This document shows positions 36,221 to 45,233 of a DNA stretch of 64,000 nucleotides, one piece after another. Made by a program: the position numbers and the translations under genes. Positions within the stretch are counted from its first letter, which is position 1. The number at the start of each line of letters is the position of its first letter. The stretch comes from Prochloraceae cyanobacterium PL24a_bin.78 (lineage in GTDB: Bacteria > Cyanobacteriota > Cyanobacteriia > Cyanobacteriales > JANQIW01), in contig JANQIW010000031.1 in assembly GCA_028281945.1 (NCBI GenBank), forward strand, positions 1 to 64,000, written 5' to 3'. Below the pieces are notes generated by a model. That model had not been told where the DNA came from and did no database searches. It was given only the letters and a program-made list of their open reading frames with translations.

Positions 36221-37339
36221 ATGCCACAAAAAATCATCCAACCAGAAGACACAATCCTTGCCAACTACAACTACCAATTACCTCCAGAATTAATTGCCCA
36301 AAATCCAGTCACCCCAAGAGACACATCCAAAATGCTAGTGATAGACTCCCCCAATACTCACCATCACAGTATCTTTAGAAAATTACCAGAATTGCTATTA
36401 CCAGGAGACTTATTAGTACTAAATAATACCAAAGTAATTCCAGCCAGACTCTACGGGCGTAAATCCACCGGCGCATCAGTGGAAATCTTACTCTTAGAAG
36501 AAAAAGGCGAGAATAGATGGTTAGCATTAGTCAAACCCGGTAAACGTTTTATTTTAGGGACAGAAATCTGGTTTTCCCATGAACCCAATACCAAAGATAT
36601 AGACCAAGATTCCGTTTTCAAAGCTAAAGTAATAGATTCCCATCCCCCCACAGGAGGAAGAATATTAGAATTTCAAATACCTTCAGGTAAAAATTTTTGG
36701 CAATTATTAGAAGAATTTGGTGAACTTCCTTTGCCACCTTATATTACGGATACTGAATCCCAGCCTTCCCAATATCAAACCGTATATGCCGAAAAACCAG
36801 GAGCAATTGCTGCCCCTACAGCAGGGTTACATTTCACCGAGGAGTTGTTAGAAAAATTGCAAACTAAAGGTATAAAAATCGGTTATCTTACCCTTCATGT
36901 TGGCATCGGTACCTTTCGCCCGGTGGAAATTGATGATATTACCAACCATAAAATGCACGAGGAATGGTTAGATGTCAATGATTATCTTGTGAATCTGATT
37001 CAAGAAACTAAAGCTAATGGTGGGCGAGTTATTGCCGTTGGTACAACTGTTGTGCGTGCTTTGGAAGGAGCTTTTATGGCTAGTAATGGGGCGTTGTTGC
37101 CTTTTCAGGGGAAGACCAATTTGTTTATTTATCCTGGTTTTGAATTTGGTGTGGTGGATGGTTTGATTACTAATTTTCATTTGCCATGTTCGAGTCTTTT
37201 GATGTTGGTTAGTGCTTTTATCGGGCGCGATCGATTGTTGACTTTATATGAAGAGGCTATTAAATATCAATATCGGTTTTATTCCTTTGGGGATGGGATG
37301 TTGATTTTGCCTCATAATGTCGTTTTTCCAAAAGTATGA
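36221..37339 (+). CDS. queA: tRNA preQ1(34) S-adenosylmethionine ribosyltransferase-isomerase
   Basis: Makes epoxyqueuosine at position 34 of GUN-anticodon tRNAs. The 372-aa length is standard. Motifs: YQLPPELIAQNPVTPRDTSKML, LVLNNTKVIPARLYG, EILLLEE, ELPLPPYI, YAEKPGAIAAPTAGLHFTEELL, LTLHVGIGTFRPV, ITNFHLPCSSLLMLVSAFIG. Divergent from tRNA-Asn; the two asparaginyl/GUN-type contexts are coincidental. Confidence 0.97.
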   Translation: MPQKIIQPEDTILANYNYQLPPELIAQNPVTPRDTSKMLVIDSPNTHHHSIFRKLPELLLPGDLLVLNNTKVIPARLYGRKSTGASVEILLLEEKGENRWLALVKPGKRFILGTEIWFSHEPNTKDIDQDSVFKAKVIDSHPPTGGRILEFQIPSGKNFWQLLEEFGELPLPPYITDTESQPSQYQTVYAEKPGAIAAPTAGLHFTEELLEKLQTKGIKIGYLTLHVGIGTFRPVEIDDITNHKMHEEWLDVNDYLVNLIQETKANGGRVIAVGTTVVRALEGAFMASNGALLPFQGKTNLFIYPGFEFGVVDGLITNFHLPCSSLLMLVSAFIGRDRLLTLYEEAIKYQYRFYSFGDGMLILPHNVVFPKV

Positions 37340-37346
37340 GATACAA

Positions 37347-37465
37347 TGGTTAGGGGGAGACAAGGGGGACAAAAGGGACAAGGGGGGCAAGGGAGATAGG
37401 TTTTGGGTTGGGTATCAGCCGTCCAAGAAGAATTTTAACTCTATCATCATTTTAGAAATTTGGGA
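37347..37465 (-). repeat. interspersed repeat, copy D (partial)
   Basis: Downstream of queA. The array (about 37352-37396) is G-rich with units close to GGGGGACAA. The right part (about 37430-37465) read in reverse complement contains GATGATAGAGTT after an AATTTCTAAAAT block, matching copies A and E. The GCGTAAT arm and the TAATTAACC block are missing or replaced, so this is a divergent or recombinant copy. Confidence 0.6.
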
Positions 37466-37580
37466 TAAGAAAATATAAAAGAAATGAGAGAATCAGAGTA
37501 ACTTATCTTATAATTTCGATAATTTCTCCAAATCTCTCACTTGTTTATGACGTATTTACTTATTATTGATTAGTTAAAAA

Positions 37581-39980
37581 CTAGAAAGGCCATTGCCAAT
37601 TCTTAATTTCTGGGAGATCCTCACCATATTTAGAAACATATTCTTTATGCTCGATCAATTTATCTCTGACATATTGTTTGGCATAGGCTGCAACTGATCG
37701 CAATTTTGGAACACGATCGATCACATCAGCCACAAGATTGTAGCGATCAATTTGATTTCTGACGCACATATCAAAAGGAGTAGTAGTAGAGCCTTCCTCC
37801 TTGTAACCCCTTACGTGAAGATTATGATGATTAGTTCGACGATAGGTTAAACGGTGAATTAACCAAGGATAACCGTGATAATTAAAGATAATAGGTTTAT
37901 CTGTAGTGAATAAAATATCAAAATCTAAAGTAGATAATCCGTGAGGATGTTCTTCTTGTGGTTGTAACTTCATCAAATCCACCACATTAACTACCCTTAC
38001 TTTCAAATCTGGGAAAAATTCTCTCAAGATTGCTACTGCACCTAAAGTTTCAAAAGTTGGCACATCCCCTGCACAAGCCATTACCACATCAGGCTCGGTT
38101 CCTTGATCGTTACTAGCCCATTCCCAAATCCCGATCCCAGCGGTACAATGCTTAATTGCGGCATCCATATCGAGATATTGTAATTCAGGTTGCTTACCTG
38201 CGATGATTACGTTCACATAATTACGACTCTTGAGACAGTGATCTGTTACAGACAATAAAGTATTAGCATCTGGTGGTAGATATACACGAATTACATCAGC
38301 CTTTTTATTCACTACATGATCGATAAATCCTGGATCTTGATGACTAAAACCATTATGATCTTGTCGCCAAACATGAGAAGTCAAAAGAATATTTAGAGAA
38401 GCAATAGGTCGTCGCCAATGAATTTCCTTACTAGTAACTTTCAACCACTTAGCGTGCTGGTTAAACATAGAATCGATCAGATGGATAAATGCTTCATAAC
38501 AAGAGAAGAAACCATGTCGCCCAGTTAATAAATAACCCTCTAACCAACCTTCACAATTATGCTCACTAAGAATTTCCATGACTCGCCCATCATTAGCCAA
38601 TAAACCCCCATTATCATCTTCAGGGAGAATATCTGCTAACCAAGTGCGCTTAGTCACCTCAAATACCGCACTTAAACGGTTAGAAGCGGTTTCATCTGGG
38701 CCAAATAACCTAAAATTAGTGGGATTATTTTTCATGACATCCCGCATAAATATACCCATATTTCTGGTGGCTTCTGCAAAGATTTTTCCAGGTTTAGCAA
38801 CCTTAATGGCATAATCCTTAAAGTCAGGCATCCTTAATTGCTTTAATAACATCCCGCCATTAGCATGAGGATTATCACCCATTCTTCTTTTTCCAACTGG
38901 AGCTAATTCTGCTAATTCTGGAATTAATGTGCCATTTTCGTCAAAGAGTTCCTCTGGTTTATAACTCTTCATCCAATCTTCTAGCAATTTAATATGCTCA
39001 TTTTTCTCTTTCATTTTTGAGAAAGGCACTTGGTGGGAACGCCAGAAATTCTCGGTAATGTTGCCATCAACTTTTTTTGGTCCCGTCCAACCTTTTGGGG
39101 TACGCAACACGATCATGGGCCACATGGGGCGATAGGCTTTTCCACTAGAGCGAGCTTTGGCTTGAATTGTTTTAATCTCACCAATTATGATATCAAGGGT
39201 TGCTGCCATTTCTTGGTGTATCTTTTGGGGATCACTTCCTTCCACAAAGTATGGCTTGTAACCGTATCCTTTAAAGAGGTTTTCTAATTCTTCATGGCTA
39301 ATTCTGGCTAATATGGTTGGATTAGCGATTTTATAACCGTTGAGGTGGAGAATTGGTAATACAGCACCATCGGTAATAGGATTAAGAAACTTATTAGAAT
39401 GCCAACTGGCTGATAATGGCCCTGTTTCTGCTTCTCCATCGCCAATGACACAAGCTACAATTAAATCAGGATTATCAAATGCTGCACCAAAAGCATGGGA
39501 AAGGGCATAACCTAATTCTCCTCCTTCATGGATGGATCCTGGTGTTTCTGGTGCTACGTGGGAAGGAATTCCTCCTGGGAACGAAAATTGTTTAAATAGC
39601 TTTTTCATTCCTTCTTCATCTTGGGAGATGTTAGGATAAAACTCACTGTATGTTCCTTCTAAATAAGTATTTGCTACTAAGCCTGGTCCGCCGTGTCCTG
39701 GGCCTGCAATATAGATCATATCTAGATCTTGTTTTTTGATCATCCGATTGAGGTGAACGTAGATAAAGTTTAATCCGGGTGTTGTTCCCCAGTGTCCTAG
39801 TAGTCTTGGTTTTATATGTTCTATGGTTAGTGGTTTTTTCAGTAATGGATTGTCGTAGAGATATATTTGTCCTACTGAAAGATAGTTAGCCGCTCTCCAA
39901 TAAGCATCCATCAAATTTAATTCTTCTTGACTTAATGCTTTGGGAATTTCTGTTATTTTTGCTTCTGTTGTTTGAACCAT
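37581..39980 (-). CDS. xfp: xylulose-5-phosphate/fructose-6-phosphate phosphoketolase
   Basis: Thiamine-diphosphate enzyme that splits Xu5P or F6P to acetyl-phosphate plus a sugar phosphate, a bypass from the Calvin-Benson/pentose phosphate pool to acetyl-CoA. 799 aa, normal length. Seen: [18 protein letters not shown], the AGPGHGGP signature, the ThDP motif [21 protein letters not shown] (about residues 178-199), LGHSHGF-equivalent [19 protein letters not shown], and QEEHPHGLS. Solo gene with a long AT-rich upstream region. Confidence 0.97.
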   Translation of the reverse strand: MVQTTEAKITEIPKALSQEELNLMDAYWRAANYLSVGQIYLYDNPLLKKPLTIEHIKPRLLGHWGTTPGLNFIYVHLNRMIKKQDLDMIYIAGPGHGGPGLVANTYLEGTYSEFYPNISQDEEGMKKLFKQFSFPGGIPSHVAPETPGSIHEGGELGYALSHAFGAAFDNPDLIVACVIGDGEAETGPLSASWHSNKFLNPITDGAVLPILHLNGYKIANPTILARISHEELENLFKGYGYKPYFVEGSDPQKIHQEMAATLDIIIGEIKTIQAKARSSGKAYRPMWPMIVLRTPKGWTGPKKVDGNITENFWRSHQVPFSKMKEKNEHIKLLEDWMKSYKPEELFDENGTLIPELAELAPVGKRRMGDNPHANGGMLLKQLRMPDFKDYAIKVAKPGKIFAEATRNMGIFMRDVMKNNPTNFRLFGPDETASNRLSAVFEVTKRTWLADILPEDDNGGLLANDGRVMEILSEHNCEGWLEGYLLTGRHGFFSCYEAFIHLIDSMFNQHAKWLKVTSKEIHWRRPIASLNILLTSHVWRQDHNGFSHQDPGFIDHVVNKKADVIRVYLPPDANTLLSVTDHCLKSRNYVNVIIAGKQPELQYLDMDAAIKHCTAGIGIWEWASNDQGTEPDVVMACAGDVPTFETLGAVAILREFFPDLKVRVVNVVDLMKLQPQEEHPHGLSTLDFDILFTTDKPIIFNYHGYPWLIHRLTYRRTNHHNLHVRGYKEEGSTTTPFDMCVRNQIDRYNLVADVIDRVPKLRSVAAYAKQYVRDKLIEHKEYVSKYGEDLPEIKNWQWPF

Positions 39981-40673
39981 AATATTTATTAATTTTGGTA
40001 AGGTTTTTTCCTGATTTTTGTTCTTCGTTTTGTTCTACTTTGCAGAGGTTTAATTGATTCTATATTGTTGCTTTTTGACTATCTAGGTTCTATGTTTTTG
40101 TTCAATACTGATTATAATATAATAGTTTTTTTCTTTAATGGTTACATATTAATATTATTTTAATTTTCAATTCTTGATTTTTTTGGGTTAAATTCTGGTT
40201 AAGTATTAGTTATCTCAATGGATAGTATTAATATTATTTATACTTGAACATCTTAACCCTAATGTCTAAATTGTAAGGATTTAGTTTAATCTTAACAGAT
40301 TACATTATGAATCATATTTTTTTAGTAAATTCAGCACCCTATATTATCTATTCAAAGAGTTGGAGAGATTTTTAATCAGATATTATCAAGACAATACAAT
40401 AATTTTTTTTGATTTGATAGATCTCAATATTAATGTCAATTTTTGTTGATTTAATTAAGATTTTTTTGATCTAATATCTATTTTTTTTAAAAAAATAGAG
40501 TTAAATACTGTCTTCTGGAGGATAATTAATAATAATTTTAATTAATCTTGTAATCTTTAAAAAGTTAGAAAAATTGTTATATTTAAACAAAAAAATTTAA
40601 GAAAATCGGAATAATTAATCTCAGTTAATTTGACTTATAAATTATTAAAAATTTTCAAATAAATCAGATAAAG
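39981..40673. other. long gene-free divergent region
   Basis: 693 bp between the divergent xfp and glycosyltransferase genes, extremely AT-rich. Only peptides under 25 codons are open. I see no repeat, hairpin or RNA gene that stands out; promoters for both genes must lie here. Confidence 0.4.
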
Positions 40674-42128
40674 ATGTTCAACAAAAAAGTACATAAAACT
40701 TGGTTTTTATCTTGGTTTCAGATAGCAATGATTGGTATTTTTCTAATTTCTTTGGGGTTAAGATTTTGGAAATTAGGGCAATTCAATACTTTAGTTTTTG
40801 ATGAAATTTATAATGCTGTATTTGCCAACAATTATTTAATAGGTAAAAGCCAATTCAATAGTCATCCTCCTTTAAGTCAATATCTAATTGCCATAGGAAT
40901 GTGGATAGGTTCCCAATTTCCAGCTAAACCAGAGATAATAAATGATTTAACTGGTTCCATTCGTTCTACAATTAGTTATCGTTGGTTAAATGCTTTAATT
41001 GGTTCTTTTATTCCTATTTTAGTTGGAGTAATGGCTTATTATCTAAGTGGTAGTCGTAGTTATGGAATAATAGCAGCATTATTAGCAGCTAGTGATGGTT
41101 TATTTTTAGTAGAATCTCGTTATGCTTTAAAAAATATTTATTTAGTTTTTTTTGGACTTTTAGCTCAATTATATTTTCTCTTAGCAATTCATGAAAAATC
41201 AAACAAAAAATTACAAAAATTGATTATTTCTGGGGTTTTTTTTGGAGCAACGGCAAGTATAAAATGGAATGGTTTAGGTTTTTTGTTAGGAATTTATGGT
41301 ATTTTTTTAATATTTTGGTTGATTAAATATCTAGAAAAAAATAATAATATCTTCTTAAATACTTCTCCAAGCAATAATCAAATACCTAAACAAAATTTAG
41401 ATGCACAACTATGGCAGAAAATTACTTCCATAAAGGTTAAAGATTTAATTTTAGGTTTAGTCATTATTCCTTTGATGATTTATATAATACTTTGGATTCC
41501 CCATTTACTCATTAATCCTGAATATGGATTGTGGGAAATTCATCAAAAAATGTTATCTTTTCACCAAAATATTGGAAATACTTCTGAAGTTCATCCTTAT
41601 TGTTCTAAATGGTATACTTGGTTATTGATGTGGCGAACTGTTGCTTATTATTATCAAATTATACCAGATGAAAACCAAGATTTTAATTCAATAATTTATG
41701 ATGTTCATGGGATGGGAAATCCTATTTTATGGTATTTATCAACTATAGCAAGTTTGAGTTTTATTGTTTACTTAGGTATTATCTTAATATTTTTCTTCAA
41801 ACATAAAAAAATACACTTCAATCAAAAAGAAAATTGGCTAGTAATTTATCTTACCTGTAATTATTTAGCAAATTTATTACCTTGGATTGGGGTCGATCGT
41901 TGTACTTTCTTGTATCATTACATGAATTCTTATGTATTTAGTTGGTTAGCTTTAGGCTGGATTCTTACTAAATCTCTAGAAAAAAGCAAATATTTTCCCC
42001 GATGGATCGGAATTAGTTTAGTTATTTTAATAATTTTAGGTTTTATCTATTGGATGCCAATTTATCTTGGATTACCTCTATCAAAACAAGGCTGGAAGAT
42101 AAGAATGTTATTTCCTAATTGGATTTAG
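40674..42128 (+). CDS. PMT-family phospholipid carrier-dependent glycosyltransferase
   Basis: 484 aa, about ten TM helices. The first loop carries the catalytic Asp-Glu motif of protein-O-mannosyltransferase-type GT39 enzymes, LVFDEIYNAVFANNYLIG, followed by NSHPPLSQYLIAIG. The C-terminal part has WYTWLLMWRTVAYYY and GNPILWYLS as in that family. It would transfer a sugar from a polyprenyl-phosphate carrier to an acceptor on the outer face of the cytoplasmic membrane. The acceptor is unknown. A PEP-CTERM protein is encoded convergently next door, a suggestive but unproven substrate. Confidence 0.82.
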   Translation: MFNKKVHKTWFLSWFQIAMIGIFLISLGLRFWKLGQFNTLVFDEIYNAVFANNYLIGKSQFNSHPPLSQYLIAIGMWIGSQFPAKPEIINDLTGSIRSTISYRWLNALIGSFIPILVGVMAYYLSGSRSYGIIAALLAASDGLFLVESRYALKNIYLVFFGLLAQLYFLLAIHEKSNKKLQKLIISGVFFGATASIKWNGLGFLLGIYGIFLIFWLIKYLEKNNNIFLNTSPSNNQIPKQNLDAQLWQKITSIKVKDLILGLVIIPLMIYIILWIPHLLINPEYGLWEIHQKMLSFHQNIGNTSEVHPYCSKWYTWLLMWRTVAYYYQIIPDENQDFNSIIYDVHGMGNPILWYLSTIASLSFIVYLGIILIFFFKHKKIHFNQKENWLVIYLTCNYLANLLPWIGVDRCTFLYHYMNSYVFSWLALGWILTKSLEKSKYFPRWIGISLVILIILGFIYWMPIYLGLPLSKQGWKIRMLFPNWI

Positions 42129-42146
42129 CCAAAAGTTACAAAAAAT

Positions 42147-42199
42147 AAAACCTAAAAAATTTAGCCTCCAGAAAAGAACTAGTATTTTTTTTAGGTTTT
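42147..42199. terminator. bidirectional terminator between convergent genes
   Basis: AAAACCTAAAAAA (42147-42159) is the exact complement of TTTTTTAGGTTTT (42187-42199), giving a 13-bp stem flanked by A/T runs on both strands. It serves the convergent glycosyltransferase and PEP-CTERM genes. Confidence 0.6.
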
Positions 42200-42238
42200 T
42201 GATGATTAAATCGAAATTTAAATTATTATGAAATATTT

Positions 42239-43111
42239 TTATTTACAACTTTTAGTATGTTTATTCTTATTTTGTCTAGAAGCTAAAGCAGCAGTAGAAA
42301 CGAAAAGTAATGCTAACATAGAAGTTGGTTCTGGAGTCGTCTCAATTTCAAGAGGAGAGGCTAAGAGAAATCCATTGGGAATAATGATACCTATATCAGA
42401 AGAATCATCCCCAAAAATTCCACTGAATTCAATTCCAGTTACAACATCATTTTCAAAATAAACTAACTCTATAGGATATAATCCTGGTTGTAGGAAAGTA
42501 ACTTCAGTAAAAACTCTGTTAAAAGCATTATTTGCCGTAGGATCTTGTGAGATAACTAGTAGATCATCACCATCACCTAAACTAAGTTGGAATCCATCGT
42601 CACTACCAACTACAAAAGTAACATTAATTCCTTCAGTACTACTATCTTGATCTAGTTCTTCTGTGATATCAATCAATCCTGTGAATTCAAAAATTGATCC
42701 TTCTAGAGTTGCATCGGCTTCCGCTGGAGTGAAACTATCACCATCAGGGCCTAAAAATTCAGTGACCAATGTATTACTATTAAAAGCAGTAACAAAGCTT
42801 TCTAGAGGATAATCAACCGCAGTTGACAAGAAAGTAGCATCTGGTTCTGTTGCCTCAATGATATCTAATACTGAGTTAAGAAAAGGAACATCTACAGGCT
42901 CTACATCTCGAAATGTTCCCAATAAACCATTAGGAACAGGAGTCAAAGGAGCGGGCACTGGATCACCGGTAATGGTGACAGATTCAGAGGTTATAAAAAG
43001 TTCTTCAATAGGTACAATTTCCTGAGCATTAGTGGATTCAGCAAATATTAATCCTAATACAATTGCTATTGAACTTGTTAAAAGGTTTAATTTTTGGTTT
43101 TTTGTCTTCAT
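42239..43111 (-). CDS. secreted PEP-CTERM protein with PA14-like domain
   Basis: 290 aa. A signal peptide (about 1-29, cleavage near STNA-QE) is followed by an acidic domain (about 60-250) with the pattern LEGSIFEFTGLIDI, VTFVVGSDDGFQLSLGDGDDLLV and LQPGLYPIELVYFEN, as in PA14/GLEYA-like carbohydrate-binding folds. The C-terminus has the PEP-CTERM tripartite sorting signal: TPEPTS, a short hydrophobic helix (MLALLFVSTAALA) and basic residues (RQNKNKH). It is likely handled by an exosortase and found at the cell surface or in exopolysaccharide. No exosortase gene is in the window. A plus-strand open frame at its 3' end is a shadow. Confidence 0.82.
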   Translation of the reverse strand: MKTKNQKLNLLTSSIAIVLGLIFAESTNAQEIVPIEELFITSESVTITGDPVPAPLTPVPNGLLGTFRDVEPVDVPFLNSVLDIIEATEPDATFLSTAVDYPLESFVTAFNSNTLVTEFLGPDGDSFTPAEADATLEGSIFEFTGLIDITEELDQDSSTEGINVTFVVGSDDGFQLSLGDGDDLLVISQDPTANNAFNRVFTEVTFLQPGLYPIELVYFENDVVTGIEFSGIFGDDSSDIGIIIPNGFLLASPLEIETTPEPTSMLALLFVSTAALASRQNKNKHTKSCK

Positions 43112-43593
43112 AGAAATATTTTCCTTGGATTGATTTTAATTATGATGTTTAACGATGTTGATTATGTTGTTGGTTTTAATAATGAGTATAGCTTAATTAA
43201 ATTGATTTTTCCTTAAATTTTGATTGAGACTTAACTCTGTAGTTCTTGTCTTATAGTGTATTGAGGCTTTAATTTAGGACGATAATTTTCAATTTCACCA
43301 TGGGGAGTTCTTGAAAGATTTTATATCTATATTCTTTGATCTATTCTTTTTGAGGAATTAATTTTATAATTTTGAAGCTTAAGAATGTTTTTTAACGGGA
43401 TTAATCTTATTTGTTATTATTTTGCTTAAAATATATCTTAGTAAATATACGGAGAAGTTCTCTTTTAATTATAAAATTTAATTATAACTTCTCCTATTCT
43501 CTATGTATAAATACTATTAAAATTTAAAAATCAAAAATTAATAAATTATTAAAATTTTCAAATGAGATTTTTAATTTTTGGGAGATGCTAATA
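43112..43593. other. gene-free stretch with hairpin
   Basis: 482 bp between two minus-strand genes. The one notable feature is GGAGAAGTT (43451-43459) paired with AACTTCTCC (43486-43494), 9 bp with an AT-rich 26-nt loop, placed so as to end the SpoIID-like transcript. Otherwise AT-rich with no ORF. Confidence 0.4.
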
Positions 43594-45198
43594 CTAATTT
43601 GATTCTTGCCAAAAGATAATGGAATCATCAAGAGGTTGAAGTAAGGCTCCTTGATAATAAAATGCTAAAATTTGTTTGGCACTGAAACCAAGTTGAGCTA
43701 ATTTATAACTACCAAATTGACTTAAACCAACACCATGTCCAAAACCACCTCCGACAAAAGTATAAGCTACTAGTTTTTCTTCACTATCCAAATGTGGTTC
43801 AAGATAAAATAAAGTGCTAATTGGTGGGCCTAATGCGCTACGAATTTCGGTTTTATGTAATTCAATTATGCCTAAATCAGTTTGAACATCTAGTTGAAGA
43901 ATTCGCCCTGAAGTGGATCTTTTTACGATTTCTAGTGAGGAAATTTCATTAATATCTGCTAATGGATGTTTAATGCGCTCTAGATATTTTTGTAAATCTT
44001 CAGTTAACTCTTCTAAAGTACTTCTACGGGACCAACGAAATAACCTTCTACCTGTTTCATTAAATCCATTTCTTTGAGTTAAAAAACGACGGAAATTGGC
44101 TTCATCTTCTAAGGTTTGAGATAAATTCCAAGGAGGATTGGAGGCATCAATGACTGGTTTTAAATAGGGGCGAGCTTCTCCATCCCAAATATCACTAAAG
44201 TTGGCTGTAATCCCTCCACTGGTGGAAAAATATAAAGCATCTACTAATTCGGAATTATAGGTAAGCACTAAACCTTTAGTAGCACTAATGGCTCGATCTA
44301 CTCTGGAGTTAGTTTGTGTCAAACCATAATACACTTGACAATGGGTTGAGGCACAAAGTTGATAATCATCTGCGGCAAAACGACGGACATTGCGTAAAGC
44401 ATAAGTTCGAGCAATAATTGTTTGTGCTTCCATGGCTTTTTGAGGTGCATTGGGTCCTATTTCATAGGGTACTACACCTCGTAAATAAGTTTCTAAGGGT
44501 ACTTCATTAACTAAGGTAAAGTCGCCATAGGAATTAGGTTGAATTTTTAATTTTCCACCATAGAGACGAAGTTTGTTTGACTCGCTTTCTTTAACCCAAA
44601 TTCGGTTTTTTTCTGTGGTAATTTTTAAATCAGAAACTTGATATCTCTCTTCGTTGATATTCAAAAATACTTGGGGTTTTTCTGCAATGAGGGCTGATTC
44701 TAAATAGGGGCGATCAAATCCTTTAGTTGATAAACTTTCTAATAACCAACGACGTAATATGGGGGTGGAATAAACATCTCTTTTAGCCCAAACTTGCCAA
44801 CGTTGGGGTTGAGTTACTTCTACTTCTATTCCTTTAGATTTCCATTCTTTGGCTTTATTTTCTGCGGTTTCAAAGGTTGCTACATCGCTTAAGATTATTC
44901 TTTCTTCTACTACTTTTTCTGTTAAAGGTAGCATTTCAATGGATAATTTTAAGTCTTTAATTTCTTTGGTTTGAAGTTGATCATTGCTGTCTTTAAAAGT
45001 GACGTTTAATAAATCCCCTTCTTTACTTCGGAGGGTAATTTCATCAGTTGTTTCGTCTCCAAATCGTTGAACTATACCTACTTGGAGTTCAATTTCTTTA
45101 GATTTAGTTTCTGCTGCTACAGAGTTGGATAAATCTATTTTTAATGTGAACAAGCCGAGGCTAAGTAGACTTAAACTAATAAATTTGCGCCACACCAT
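43594..45198 (-). CDS. SpoIID/LytB domain-containing protein
   Basis: 534 aa with an N-terminal signal peptide (FISLSLLSLGLFTLKIDL.. cleavage near AAE). A poorly conserved N-terminal portion (about 35-215) precedes the SpoIID domain (about 225-530): LETYLRGVVPYEIGPNAPQKAMEAQTIIARTYAL, VYYGLTQTNSRVDRAISATKGLVLTYN, FSTSGGIT, and the terminal GGGFGHGVGLSQFGSYKLAQLGFSAKQILAFYYQG. In sporulating bacteria SpoIID is a lytic transglycosylase acting on denuded glycan. In cyanobacteria the family is common without sporulation, so a role in peptidoglycan remodelling is inferred. Downstream of the CheA-like gene by 35 bp. Confidence 0.9.
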   Translation of the reverse strand: MVWRKFISLSLLSLGLFTLKIDLSNSVAAETKSKEIELQVGIVQRFGDETTDEITLRSKEGDLLNVTFKDSNDQLQTKEIKDLKLSIEMLPLTEKVVEERIILSDVATFETAENKAKEWKSKGIEVEVTQPQRWQVWAKRDVYSTPILRRWLLESLSTKGFDRPYLESALIAEKPQVFLNINEERYQVSDLKITTEKNRIWVKESESNKLRLYGGKLKIQPNSYGDFTLVNEVPLETYLRGVVPYEIGPNAPQKAMEAQTIIARTYALRNVRRFAADDYQLCASTHCQVYYGLTQTNSRVDRAISATKGLVLTYNSELVDALYFSTSGGITANFSDIWDGEARPYLKPVIDASNPPWNLSQTLEDEANFRRFLTQRNGFNETGRRLFRWSRRSTLEELTEDLQKYLERIKHPLADINEISSLEIVKRSTSGRILQLDVQTDLGIIELHKTEIRSALGPPISTLFYLEPHLDSEEKLVAYTFVGGGFGHGVGLSQFGSYKLAQLGFSAKQILAFYYQGALLQPLDDSIIFWQESN

Positions 45199-45233
45199 TA
45201 TTTATTTTCCTGATTTTCCTATGTTAATTGTTC

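Noticed and set aside
42228..42461. 77-aa plus-strand frame with a signal-like start
   Set aside because: It is antisense to the 3' end of the PEP-CTERM gene, whose sorting signal and domain are convincing.
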